DNA of 64,000 bases from Chloroflexota bacterium. GTDB taxonomy: Bacteria > Chloroflexota > UBA6077 > FW602-bin22. The notes beneath the pieces are model-generated. The model saw nothing but the letters and a program-made list of their open reading frames with translations, was not told the origin of the DNA and did no database searches. Every line of letters begins with the position of its first letter. Positions within the stretch are counted from its first letter, which is position 1. The translations under genes were made by a program, and so were the position numbers. The stretch spans positions 1 to 64,000 of the forward strand of contig SCUE01000030.1 in NCBI GenBank assembly GCA_004297775.1, written 5' to 3'. Shown one piece after another: positions 50,134 through 58,825 of the stretch.

Positions 50134-50934
50134 TTACCTCGGCGGATTCAGCTCCTTCGCGGCCTGATCGACGTTCGCTCCGCCGTGAACGATCTCCGCC
50201 AGCGCCGCGACCATCCGGTCCGGCCGCGGGTGGAGAATGACGTTCCGTCCGTAGACGACGCCCCGCGCGCCGGCCGCGACCGCGTCGGCGGCCATTTGGA
50301 GCGCCTCGCGGGCATCCTCCTTCGGCGTTCCGCCCAGGATCAGCACCGGCACGTAGCACTCGGCTGTCACCTTGCGGTACTCCTCGACCGGCCCGACGTA
50401 GTGCACCTTCACGAAGTCGGCGCCAGCCTCGGCCCCGATTCGGGCACCCTTGGCGACGTTCTCGACCGTGTGCGCCGCCGCATCCTGGAACGAGACCGGG
50501 ATCGGCTCGGCCAGCAGCGGCATGCCGATCTCGTCGCAGCGCGCCGCCAACCGGCGCAGGTCGGCCAGCTTGGTCTCGGTCGGATTTCCGGGGAACACCT
50601 TCAGTTCGACCGCGTCGGCCCCGAATCGCAGCGCCTGATCGGCCCCATAGTCCGCGATCGGGCCTTCGGAGTCGAGCGCGATGATCAGACCGGCGTTCCC
50701 GAGGACGTCGCCGATCTCCTTGGCCATACCGATCGTGGTCATGATCGAATCGACGCCACCAGCGACCATGTTCGCGACCGCCTGACGGACGTTTTCGAGT
50801 CCGCGCGTTCCACCCATCCGCGAGTGATCCATCGCCACCATCACCGCCTTGCCGTCGGCGGCGAACAGATGATTCATGCGCCGCTTCGCCCAGTGCTGTA
50901 CCTGCGTTCCACGCGCTACTTCGGTCCTGACCAT
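50134..50934 (-). CDS. Class I aldolase (DhnA/LacD/DeoC-like)
   Basis: A 266-residue TIM barrel: VMVAMDHSRMGG, IIALDSEGPIADYG, AVELKVFPGNPTE and the Schiff-base Lys in ADFVKVHYVGP, then VPVLILGGTPKEDA and GVVYGRNVILHPRPD. This is the DhnA-type aldolase family, which splits phosphorylated ketoses or related phosphates. It is the last gene of a minus-strand operon with an FGGY kinase (4-nt gap) and a Zn-dehydrogenase, consistent with the final step of a sugar pathway. The particular sugar phosphate is not identifiable. Confidence 0.85.
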   Translation of the reverse strand: MVRTEVARGTQVQHWAKRRMNHLFAADGKAVMVAMDHSRMGGTRGLENVRQAVANMVAGGVDSIMTTIGMAKEIGDVLGNAGLIIALDSEGPIADYGADQALRFGADAVELKVFPGNPTETKLADLRRLAARCDEIGMPLLAEPIPVSFQDAAAHTVENVAKGARIGAEAGADFVKVHYVGPVEEYRKVTAECYVPVLILGGTPKEDAREALQMAADAVAAGARGVVYGRNVILHPRPDRMVAALAEIVHGGANVDQAAKELNPPR

Positions 50935-50938
50935 GTTG

Positions 50939-52381
50939 TTACTCCTCCTCGCGATACCGGGGCATCAAGAACGCGTCGAGTTCACAGTATCGTCGGTAGA
51001 TCGCGTTGTACACGGCGTGCGCAGTCTCGTCCGGCTGAAACGAACGGCCGGGGTGGACCATCCGCCGCGCCGCCTCGTCGAGTGAGAACAGTCCAGCCGC
51101 CACGCCACCGAGCATCGCCGCTCCGAGGACCGATGTCTCGACGATCCGTGGCGTTCGCACCGGCACGCCGGTGACGTCGGCCAGGATCTGCATCCAGAGA
51201 TCGCTGCGGGCCGCCCCGCCGCCGACGACCGAGCACCGGACTTCACCGTTCGCGCGATCGTCGTAAAGCCGCCGTATCTGTAGCGCGGTCCCCTCCAGGA
51301 CCGCCCGTGTGATGTGTCGGCGGCGGTGCAACAACGTCAAACCGATCATCGCGGCGCGCGCTCGCGGCTCCGGCGTCGGTCCCCGCTCCCCCATCAGGTG
51401 CGGCAGGCAAATGAGACCATCCGCGCCGGGCGAAATCTCGGCGACGCCCTCCAGCAGCGCTTCGTAGCTCGCGCTCGGCGCGCGCTCGTCGCCGCTCGCG
51501 CCGAACACATCGCGGACCCATCGCAGCGCCGCGCCGGTCGTCGCGGTCGCGCCCCCGAAGCGAAAGATTGGCGATCCGTCCGCCGCGTGGCCGCCCACGA
51601 CACCGATCCAGGTCGCGGTGCCCATGTACGTGCAGGCGTCGCCGACCGCCAGCGGCCCAGCCGCGATGCGCGTGCAGAGCGTATCGGCGCCGCCCATCGC
51701 CACCGGCGTGCCGGCCGGAATGCCGGTCTCGGCCGCCGCTTGCTCCGACACCTGGCCTCCGGATTCCCAGGCGTTTCGCGCCTCCGGAATCAGGGCGCGC
51801 GGAACGCGGCTGGCCTCGATCGCCGCCCAATCCCATTCGCCGCGTTCGCGATCCCACAGCCCGGTGCCAGACGCGTCCGAGCGATCGGTGCCGACGACGC
51901 CAGTGAGCCGATAGCGCACGTAGTCCTTCGGCAGCATCAGGTGTCTGGCGCGCGCGAACGCGGCTGGCTCTTCCTCGGAAAGCCAGCGCAGCTTCGATGC
52001 CGACACCGTCGTATGAATTGCCCGACCCCCGTCGCCGCGCGCGAGCTCCCGTGTGATCGCGGCGGCTTGCTTGGCGCTGCGCTGGTCCATCCAGAGTTGC
52101 GCCGGCGCGACCGGACGACCATCCGCGTCGAGCACGACCGGCGCGTGCATCAACCCCGAGAGACCGAGTCCGGCGATCGGACCCGGCGCCTGCGCGACGA
52201 CCTCACGCGCGACGACGCGGACGAGATCCCACCAATGGTCGGGATGGATCTGGGCCCAGAGCGGCCGCGGAAAGTCGGTCGTCGATTCGCGATAGGACGC
52301 GGCGATCTCGTTCCCGTCGAGATCGAACAACGCGCACCGACAGGTCGTGGTGCCGACATCGATCCCGAGGAGGTACGGCAC
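50939..52381 (-). CDS. FGGY-family carbohydrate kinase (xylulokinase/gluconokinase type)
   Basis: A 480-residue kinase: LGIDVGTTTCRCALFD (phosphate 1), WMDQRSAKQAAAI, MLPKDYVRYRLTG, MGGADTLCTRIAAG and GDACTYMGTATWIG (phosphate 2), and VVGGGAARSDLWMQILADVTGVPV (adenosine loop). Phosphorylates a ketose or aldonate with ATP. Middle gene of the operon dehydrogenase-kinase-aldolase: 24 nt after the dehydrogenase stop and 4 nt before the aldolase. Substrate unresolved; the other FGGY kinase at 56259 is only a distant paralogue. Confidence 0.87.
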   Translation of the reverse strand: MPYLLGIDVGTTTCRCALFDLDGNEIAASYRESTTDFPRPLWAQIHPDHWWDLVRVVAREVVAQAPGPIAGLGLSGLMHAPVVLDADGRPVAPAQLWMDQRSAKQAAAITRELARGDGGRAIHTTVSASKLRWLSEEEPAAFARARHLMLPKDYVRYRLTGVVGTDRSDASGTGLWDRERGEWDWAAIEASRVPRALIPEARNAWESGGQVSEQAAAETGIPAGTPVAMGGADTLCTRIAAGPLAVGDACTYMGTATWIGVVGGHAADGSPIFRFGGATATTGAALRWVRDVFGASGDERAPSASYEALLEGVAEISPGADGLICLPHLMGERGPTPEPRARAAMIGLTLLHRRRHITRAVLEGTALQIRRLYDDRANGEVRCSVVGGGAARSDLWMQILADVTGVPVRTPRIVETSVLGAAMLGGVAAGLFSLDEAARRMVHPGRSFQPDETAHAVYNAIYRRYCELDAFLMPRYREEE

Positions 52382-52405
52382 TGGCGGGTCGCGCCTAGCT
52401 CGCCG

Positions 52406-53470
52406 TCACGCGATCGACACCATCGACTTCATGCCACGGCGATTCGCGGTCGTCTCGAACGCTTCGACCACGCCGTCGAGGGTGAAACGGTGGCTGATCA
52501 GCGGGCGCGGACGAACGATGCCGTATTGAATGAGCCTGAGCGCGGTCGAGAAATGGTGCGGCGTGAAGTCGTGACTGCCGGTCACGACCAACTGGCGATA
52601 GTGAATGAGGTTCGGATCGGTCGGGATCTCGACCGTCGGGTACGTCCCGGCGAACAGTTGGACGCGACCGTTGATCGCGCCCATCTGGAGGCCCTGGCGA
52701 ATCGGCTCGGGCGCCCCGACCGCGACGATCACCGCGTCGGCGCCGCGGCCCTCGGTCAGTTGCATCACACGCGCGACCGGGTCAGTCGCGGAGGCGTCGA
52801 TCACATCGTGCGCGCCGAGCGTTTTGGCGATCTCGAGGCGCTGCGCGATCGGGTCGCTCACGATCAGGCGGGCGCCGCGATGGCGCGCGACCTGCAGATG
52901 GAGCATGCCAATCGGCCCGGAGCCGACGATCACGACATCGTCGCCGACGTCAATACGCGTGCCCGAGTGGGCGTTGAGAATGCACGCCAATGGCTCGCAG
53001 AAAGAGGCGTCCTCGAATGAGACGTTGTCTGGCAGGCGACGAAGCTGCGTCAGCGGCGCCACGCCATACTCGGCGAACCCGCCTCGAACCGCGCGGCGCA
53101 TATTCTCGCAGTAGTTGAAGACGCCGCGGCGGCACTGGTAGCAGCGACCGCAGACGTAGCGCCAGTCGGCGACGACGCGGTCGCCGAGTGCGAGCGGCTT
53201 CGGCGCGTTGGCGTCGTCCGTATGAATCGACGGCGCGCCGCCGCCATCGTCGGCCGGTGGGCCGAGTGCCTCGATAATCCCGGTCCATTCGTGGCCAGGC
53301 GTGCGCGGAAACGAACCTCGGTGAGCGCCCGCGCCGGTGTAGCCGCGCACGTCACTCGGGCAGACGCCGCAGGCGTGAATCCGGATCAGCGCCTCGCCGG
53401 GTCCAGCGGTCGGCTTGTCGATGTCCTCGACGCGCATGTCGCGCGTGCCATAGAGGCGGGCGGCCTTCAT
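52406..53470 (-). CDS. Zinc-dependent alcohol/polyol dehydrogenase
   Basis: A 354-residue MDR-family enzyme. Catalytic zinc: Cys in CGVCPSDVRG, His/Glu in FPRTPGHEWTGI. Structural zinc: CGRCYQCRRGVFNYC. Rossmann: VVIVGSGPIGMLHLQVARHRGARLIVSDP. Typical of sorbitol or other polyol dehydrogenases oxidising a secondary alcohol to a ketose. AAGGAGA precedes ATG 53470; the frame extends to 53500. First gene of the operon, divergent from the GH127 gene, 102 nt apart, so probably co-regulated. Confidence 0.87.
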   Translation of the reverse strand: MKAARLYGTRDMRVEDIDKPTAGPGEALIRIHACGVCPSDVRGYTGAGAHRGSFPRTPGHEWTGIIEALGPPADDGGGAPSIHTDDANAPKPLALGDRVVADWRYVCGRCYQCRRGVFNYCENMRRAVRGGFAEYGVAPLTQLRRLPDNVSFEDASFCEPLACILNAHSGTRIDVGDDVVIVGSGPIGMLHLQVARHRGARLIVSDPIAQRLEIAKTLGAHDVIDASATDPVARVMQLTEGRGADAVIVAVGAPEPIRQGLQMGAINGRVQLFAGTYPTVEIPTDPNLIHYRQLVVTGSHDFTPHHFSTALRLIQYGIVRPRPLISHRFTLDGVVEAFETTANRRGMKSMVSIA

Positions 53471-53572
53471 ACTCGGTGCGTCTCCTTGCTTCGCCAGCAT
53501 ACCATCCGTCGGCGACGCGGTCGGCAGAACCGCTTCTCCAGCCGGACAAGCACGATGACGGAGGCGAGCGCG

Positions 53573-55516
53573 ATGAACTCACAGGCTGAATTGGCAAGAT
53601 CGGTCGTCGTCGATACGCGCCGAAGCGCGCACACGCGACATCAGCCGTTGGCGATTTCCGACGTGTCGCTTGAGGGCGGCTTCTGGTCACCGCGACTGGC
53701 CACCACGCGCGACATCACGATGCGTCAGCAGTACAAGAAGATCGTCGCGACCGGTCGCCTCTTCAATTTTCAGCGCGCGGCCGGCAAGATCGCGGGCGAG
53801 TTCCAGGGACGCTTCTACAACGACTCCGATGTCTACAAGTGGATCGAGGCCGGCTGCTTCGCGCTGGCGTCCGGCGCGGACGCGGGACTCGCGGACATGC
53901 TCGATGGCGTCATCGCCGAGATCGCCGACGCCCAGTCATCCGACGGCTACCTCAACTCCTACTTTGTCCTGGAGCGCGAGAAGGAGCGTTGGACCGACCT
54001 GCCTCATTTGCACGAACTGTACTGCGCCGGTCACTTGATCCAGGCCGCGATCGCCCATCATCGCACTACCGGATCGCGCCGATTCCTGGATGTGGCGGTC
54101 AAGCTGGCCGATCACATCGTCGCCACGTTTGGTCCCGGCCGTCGCCCCGGCACCGACGGGCACGAGGAGATCGAGTTGGCGCTGGTCGAGCTGTTCCGCG
54201 AGCTCGGCGATCGACGCTACCTCGACCAGGCGCGGTTCTTTCTCGACCAGCGCGGGACGGGCTTCCTGCTCGGCCGGGCGTACTTCCAGGATCATCTGCC
54301 CGTTCGCCAGCAATCGGAGATCGTCGGGCACGCCGTGCGCGCTACCTACCTCGCTTGCGGAATGGTAGATGCCTACGCCGAAACTGGTGAATCAGCGCTC
54401 TTCGCGGCCGCCGAGCGGCTCTGGGAGAGCGCGTTCGCGCGCAAGGCGTACATCACCGGTGGTCTCGGCGCCCGCTGGGAGGGCGAGGCGTTCGGCGACG
54501 ACTTCGAGTTGCCGAGCGAGTCGGCCTACGCCGAGACCTGCGCCGCGATCGGTGGATTCATGTGGAACTGGCGGATGCTGCTTGTGACAGGAGAATCGCG
54601 CTACGCCGACTGGATGGAAAGCGCGCTCTACAACGGCATCCTGGCTGGCATCTCACTCGACGGCTCGACCTACTTCTACCAGAACCCGCTGGCCGATCGC
54701 GGCGGCCATCGGCGCCAGCCGTGGTTTGGCACGGCCTGCTGTCCGCCCAACATCGCGCGGCTACTGCTTTCGTTGCCCGGTTATCTTGCGACGGATACCG
54801 ACGGCGGTCTGGCGATCCACCACTACGCGTCTGGGACGATTCGCACGGTGATCGCGCGTGAAGATGAATATGGGTCGGCGGGTCAGATTCAGCCGCGTGG
54901 CGCATCGATCGCTGTGCGCGTCGCGACCGACTACCCGTGGGATGGCCGCGTCACAGTCACGGTCGAGGAAGCACCGAGCCTCGAAACGTCGATCTCGTTG
55001 CGCGTGCCCGGTTGGTGCACCGGCGCGACGGTCAGCATGAACGGCGGCGCGGTCGAGCCGGCGGCCTCGTGGTATAGGCGCCTGCCGCGAGACGACGGGG
55101 GCCAGACGCTCACGCCCCGCGAGCTCCGCGGCTACGCGCGCGTCTCGCGGGTCTGGCGCGCGGGCGACACGCTGACACTCGATTTGCCGATGCCGGCGAG
55201 AATGGTTCCCGGCGACTCACGTGTCGAGGCGACCGCCGGACACGTCGCCCTCGCGCGTGGGCCGCTCGTCTATTGTGTCGAGCAGGTCGATTGCGCCGCC
55301 CGCGACCCGTGGGGCGTCACGTTGGAGCCTGACGCTTCATTCATAACGGAGCACCGTCCGGATCTTCTGGGCGGCGTGGTCGTTCTCCGTGGCGAGGCGA
55401 CCCGTCCGCCCGGACCGCCGGTGATCGATCGGTTCCCGGTCACGGCCGTGCCGTACTACGCCTGGGCAAACCGCGAGCCAGGCTCGATGGCGGTCTGGTT
55501 TCGCGTACTGGAGTAG
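53573..55516 (+). CDS. GH127 beta-L-arabinofuranosidase
   Basis: A 647-residue glycoside hydrolase. Blocks SLEGGFWSPRL, FYNDSDVYKWIEAGCFAL, DGYLNSYFVLER, LHELYCAGHLIQAAIAH, YITGGLGARWEGEAFGDDFELPSESAYAETCAAIG, WFGTACCPPNIARLL and SLRVPGWC match GH127. The Cys pair in TACCPP and the Glu in DDFELP are the metal-thiol and nearby catalytic set. Releases L-arabinose from beta-L-arabinofuranosides. No signal peptide is seen, so it may act on imported oligosaccharides. ATG 53573 with GGAGG upstream is preferred to ATG 53555. Divergent from the polyol dehydrogenase operon. Confidence 0.87.
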   Translation: MNSQAELARSVVVDTRRSAHTRHQPLAISDVSLEGGFWSPRLATTRDITMRQQYKKIVATGRLFNFQRAAGKIAGEFQGRFYNDSDVYKWIEAGCFALASGADAGLADMLDGVIAEIADAQSSDGYLNSYFVLEREKERWTDLPHLHELYCAGHLIQAAIAHHRTTGSRRFLDVAVKLADHIVATFGPGRRPGTDGHEEIELALVELFRELGDRRYLDQARFFLDQRGTGFLLGRAYFQDHLPVRQQSEIVGHAVRATYLACGMVDAYAETGESALFAAAERLWESAFARKAYITGGLGARWEGEAFGDDFELPSESAYAETCAAIGGFMWNWRMLLVTGESRYADWMESALYNGILAGISLDGSTYFYQNPLADRGGHRRQPWFGTACCPPNIARLLLSLPGYLATDTDGGLAIHHYASGTIRTVIAREDEYGSAGQIQPRGASIAVRVATDYPWDGRVTVTVEEAPSLETSISLRVPGWCTGATVSMNGGAVEPAASWYRRLPRDDGGQTLTPRELRGYARVSRVWRAGDTLTLDLPMPARMVPGDSRVEATAGHVALARGPLVYCVEQVDCAARDPWGVTLEPDASFITEHRPDLLGGVVVLRGEATRPPGPPVIDRFPVTAVPYYAWANREPGSMAVWFRVLE

Positions 55517-55520
55517 GTCG

Positions 55521-55564
55521 CCGTCTATTCGGCGGCAGCCGCGCGATGTAGGCCCGCTCGTCGG
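55521..55564. repeat. Left copy of a 44-bp direct repeat flanking hicBA
   Basis: CCGTCTATTCGGCGGCAGCC... through TCGTCGG, 40 of 44 positions identical to 56070-56113. On the minus strand both encode YIARLPPNRR, so they may be remains of one coding sequence. The copy begins 5 nt after the GH127 stop. Confidence 0.75.
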
Positions 55565-55589
55565 ATCTGAACCAGAGATCCCTCAGCGG

Positions 55590-55802
55590 TCATCGCAGCC
55601 GACGGAACTCATCCTCGCTGATACACAGTTGCTGAAGGACGGCGTGAAACAGCCATCCGCCTATCTCGGCATCTCCGTGCGCCGGGATCGTCGTTGCTCG
55701 GCCGTCCGGGTGAATCCACCGCGCGTGCGCACCCTGCTGTCGAGATCTCTGAAACCCGAGCTTCTGAGCGACGCGCTCGAGGTCTCGTGCCTTAGCTGGC
55801 AC
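55590..55802 (-). CDS. hicA: HicA-type mRNA interferase toxin
   Basis: A 70-residue HicA toxin with dsRBD-like fold: VAQKLGFQRSRQQGAHARWIHPDGRATTIPAHGDAEIGGWLFHAV. The catalytic His lies in the ARWIHPDG/TIPAHGD region. HicA cleaves mRNA independent of ribosomes. It follows hicB on the minus strand, overlapping it by 11 nt; antitoxin first here, as in one of the two common hic arrangements. Complete, so apparently functional. Confidence 0.85.
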   Translation of the reverse strand: MPAKARDLERVAQKLGFQRSRQQGAHARWIHPDGRATTIPAHGDAEIGGWLFHAVLQQLCISEDEFRRLR

Positions 55803-56019
55803 GAACGATCGTCACATCCACGTCTCGGGGAAGCGCTCGTCCCGCGAGAACGAATTCCTCGACGATCATGTCGAAGACATTCCCGAGTTCCGCGCGCGCC
55901 TGGTCTGACGTACGTCCCCAGGCGTGGCAGCCGTCGATCGCGGGAACATACGCGACAAACGTCCCGTTGTCGTCGGGACGAATCACAATCGTGTAGTCCG
56001 TCAATATCACGTTCGCCAC
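55792..56019 (-). CDS. hicB: HicB-type antitoxin
   Basis: A 75-residue HicB: YTIVIRPDDNGTFVAYVPAIDGCHAWGRTSDQARAEL is the partial RNase H-fold signature, and the C-terminal half lacks the usual DNA-binding domain. A short HicB of this sort is found with HicA toxins in hicBA modules. Together with HicA it sits between two 44-bp direct repeats, as if inserted or copied as a cassette. Confidence 0.82.
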   Translation of the reverse strand: MANVILTDYTIVIRPDDNGTFVAYVPAIDGCHAWGRTSDQARAELGNVFDMIVEEFVLAGRALPRDVDVTIVRAS

Positions 56020-56069
56020 TCCTTGCCGATTGTACGCCCAGCTTGTCCGAGCGCGAGCCCTGAATGTGG

Positions 56070-56113
56070 CCGTCTATTCGGCGGTAGCCGCGCGATGTAG
56101 GTACGGTCGTCGG
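56070..56113. repeat. Right copy of the 44-bp direct repeat flanking hicBA
   Basis: CCGTCTATTCGGCGGTAGCC... through TCGTCGG, four substitutions from the left copy. Between the copies lie hicA, hicB and about 50 nt. Confidence 0.75.
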
Positions 56114-56258
56114 GGACAAACACGGCGGAGTTCCGACCCTCGCGTTTGCCCGAATGCGGTCGGGTGAGGATGACGCCGGAATCGTCACGTGGCAGCGTCG
56201 GTCGCGGCGTGACCGGTGGTGAAGTCACGCGCAACCGCCACAGGGAACCACCATTCGC

Positions 56259-57785
56259 CTACGTCGGCAAGAGTCGCCAGTACGGACGCGTCTCCCACGG
56301 ATCGGGTTCGATCGGAGTTCGCTCGACGATCGGACGGTACGCCTCGACGACCGATCGCGGCGCCGATCGCGAAGGCCACCGCGGAATCATCGCCGCGCTG
56401 GCCGCGTCGAGGTTCGGGTAGAGGCTCGCGCCGACCGACGCCGCGATCGCGGCGCCCCGAATGCCGCCCTCGACGTCGCCGATCTCGATTGGTTGGCGAA
56501 GGACAGCGCTCAGCATCTCGACCAGGAGCGGGTTATTCGTTCCGCCGCCGGTCGCGACGTAGCGGAGGGGGCGCAGATTGGCTTCTCGCGCGCGCTCCGC
56601 CAGTCCGGCGACGCCAAGAGCCAGCCCTTCGAGCGCGGCGCGGTAGATCGCGCCCGGCGAGAATCCGTGTGCTTCAGCCGCGCGGACGGCGTCGAGCCGC
56701 GTCGCCATCGTGTCCGGCGGCAGGACCGGCAGCGCGAGTCCGTTCGAGCCGGGCGGAACGGTGACGGCCGGCCGGGTCAATTCCTGGTGCGCGGTCGAGA
56801 TCGCCTCGGGCCTCACCGTCTCGCCGAGTCCGGCCAGGTTCGCCGCGACCTGATCGATCTGCGCGAAGGCGAACTCGAGGCCACGCATCCACGCCAGCCG
56901 CCCGGGCGCAATCGCGTAGCGGAACCAGCCGGAAATCGGACCGTTGCGTACAACCCGCAAGGCCACGCTGGTACCGAGAGTGATGCAGGCGTCGCCATCG
57001 TTGCGCACGCCGACGCCGAGCGTCGCGGCCGAGCCATCGTGATATCCGGCGACGACCGGCGTCCCTTCCGGCAGTCCGAGCGCATCCGCGGCACCGCGCG
57101 TGAGGCCGCCGACGATCCCCGAGAAATCGGTGATCTCGGGTAGAGCGTCCTCCGGCAAACCCAGGAGCTTTCGGGCCTGGGCGGGCCACGCCATCGCGCT
57201 CGGGCCCGTGGCTGGATTTGTCGCCCAGCGGCCGGTCAGACGGAGAAGCAGCCAGTCGTGGAACGCGCCGACGCGTCGGACCCGATGCCAGAGATTGGGC
57301 GCGAGGGCGCGGAATCGTAATGCGCGCGCGACGAGCAGCGGTGCGTACGAGCCGAGCGCGTCATCGTCCCAGGGCGCGGCGGTGCAGATCAGGTCGAGTT
57401 CGTCGGCGAGTTCCTCGGACGCCGCCTCTGGCACGGCGATCGGTTGATTCGCGTCGTCGAGATAGACGCCGAGTCCGATCCGACTCGAAAGCGCGATCGC
57501 GAGCGGCGCCGCGCCAGAACCGGCGACGGGTGATCGGTGGCCTGGGCGATCGGCGAACTGGTCGGCGTTGCCCGACTTCTCGACTGGCTCCGCGTTCGCG
57601 GCGTGAACGGCCGCAACGAACGTCTGCCAGATGCGCTCGCCGTCCTCCGGTCCGAACCCGTGTCCCGGCAAGCCTCGACTCGCGGCTCGGCCAATCGCCA
57701 CGAACGTTCCGCTCGCGTCGACGTAGGCGGCCTTACATGCCGTCTGGCCGAAGTCGACCGCGAGGACGAGTCGCTGAGCGCTCAC
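56259..57785 (-). CDS. FGGY-family carbohydrate kinase
   Basis: A 508-residue kinase: LAVDFGQTACKAAYVD (phosphate 1), GAFHDWLLLRLTGR, VVAGYHDGSAATLGVGV and GDACITLGTSVALRVV (phosphate 2), and RYVATGGGTNNPLLVEMLSAVLRQPI. Members phosphorylate gluconate, xylulose, ribulose or similar. The Gln in FGQT replaces the more usual Gly/Thr and the residues after phosphate 1 differ from the other kinase here. Isolated on the minus strand; substrate not assignable. Confidence 0.85.
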   Translation of the reverse strand: MSAQRLVLAVDFGQTACKAAYVDASGTFVAIGRAASRGLPGHGFGPEDGERIWQTFVAAVHAANAEPVEKSGNADQFADRPGHRSPVAGSGAAPLAIALSSRIGLGVYLDDANQPIAVPEAASEELADELDLICTAAPWDDDALGSYAPLLVARALRFRALAPNLWHRVRRVGAFHDWLLLRLTGRWATNPATGPSAMAWPAQARKLLGLPEDALPEITDFSGIVGGLTRGAADALGLPEGTPVVAGYHDGSAATLGVGVRNDGDACITLGTSVALRVVRNGPISGWFRYAIAPGRLAWMRGLEFAFAQIDQVAANLAGLGETVRPEAISTAHQELTRPAVTVPPGSNGLALPVLPPDTMATRLDAVRAAEAHGFSPGAIYRAALEGLALGVAGLAERAREANLRPLRYVATGGGTNNPLLVEMLSAVLRQPIEIGDVEGGIRGAAIAASVGASLYPNLDAASAAMIPRWPSRSAPRSVVEAYRPIVERTPIEPDPWETRPYWRLLPT

Positions 57786-57926
57786 GGACGGGAGGATATC
57801 GTGCCAGCTGAGTTCAGGCGCGAGGCGCTCGCCGATTCACGCAAGCGGTGCGCCTCGCGACCACCCCTGCCGCGGCCACGGTCAGCATCCGAGCCCGTCC
57901 TGGACATCCGCGCGATCTCGCGGCCT

Positions 57927-58772
57927 TCAACCGGATGGCGGCGCCTGGTTCGCGCGCGTTGAGGCAAGTCCCTCGCGAGTCAGCATCTCGCGCACTCGCG
58001 CCAACGTGTCGCGAGCATCGTTAATCGCCGTGACGGCCTCCGGCCGCGACGGCTCTGCCTCGCCCGGATACCGGCCGTCCACGGCCCACGCGGTCATTCG
58101 CTTGAGAGTTGACTCGTTGATTGGCAAAGCCAGGTCCGATCCCACGAGACCGGCCAGGGTCGGCAGGTCATGTGTCCTTGACGGTTCGATTCCCCGCCAG
58201 ATCAGAGCCGCCTTGAGTGTCTTTTCGACGGACTGTTGAGCGTGGAAGCACGCTCCGCGTGTACGGCGAGGCCGCGACCGCAGTAAAGATCGCGCATCGA
58301 GTAGGTCCTCGTCTGCCCGAGCCAACCACCGCTGCGTCTCAGTTGCGACTTCCTCCGGCGTCATCGCTCCCTCCCGGGCCTTTTCCCACCACGGCGTGCG
58401 CGCACCGCGGCGTCGGTAGAGCCGCCGCCCCTCGCGGAGCGCGTTGCGATAGACCAGGCCGCGAACGTGTCCGAGGCGGCTGAGTCGCTCCGGGGTTGTG
58501 ACGACGACGTCCTTCGACACCGATGCGTCGCCGAGCGCCGAGAACACCGTTGCCCGGGCATTGTGCTCCTGATCCGCGTCGACGACGAGAAGGAGATCGA
58601 CATCGCTATCTGGCCCCGCGTCGCCACGGGCGCAGGAACCGAAGAGGACGACCTCGACCGGGTGGTAGCGTCGGACGAGGCGCGAAACAATGCGCGGCAG
58701 CGCGTCCATTGCTTGAGTCCCGCCCAGGGCTCCAGTCCGGCGCGCCGCGAGTCCTTTTGAGATCGTTGCCAT
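57927..58772 (-). CDS. Nucleotidyltransferase-HEPN fusion (first paralogue)
   Basis: A 281-residue fusion. N-terminal MNT nucleotidyltransferase: VSRLVRRYHPVEVVLFGSCARGDAGPDSDVDLLLVVD, with the GSxxRG/DxD catalytic set. C-terminal HEPN helical domain: ACFHAQQSVEKTLKAALIWRGIEPSRTHDL. In MNT/HEPN modules the MNT modifies the HEPN toxin to inactivate it; here both are one chain. Start ATG 58772 is chosen because it aligns with the start of the tandem copy and the upstream CGATACTG; a TTG at 58829 overlapping the preceding stop is possible. Confidence 0.78.
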   Translation of the reverse strand: MATISKGLAARRTGALGGTQAMDALPRIVSRLVRRYHPVEVVLFGSCARGDAGPDSDVDLLLVVDADQEHNARATVFSALGDASVSKDVVVTTPERLSRLGHVRGLVYRNALREGRRLYRRRGARTPWWEKAREGAMTPEEVATETQRWLARADEDLLDARSLLRSRPRRTRGACFHAQQSVEKTLKAALIWRGIEPSRTHDLPTLAGLVGSDLALPINESTLKRMTAWAVDGRYPGEAEPSRPEAVTAINDARDTLARVREMLTREGLASTRANQAPPSG

Positions 58773-58825
58773 CGGGTTCAGTATCGTCGCTGCGCCGCCG
58801 GTCGGCATCCAGGATCCCATAGCGA

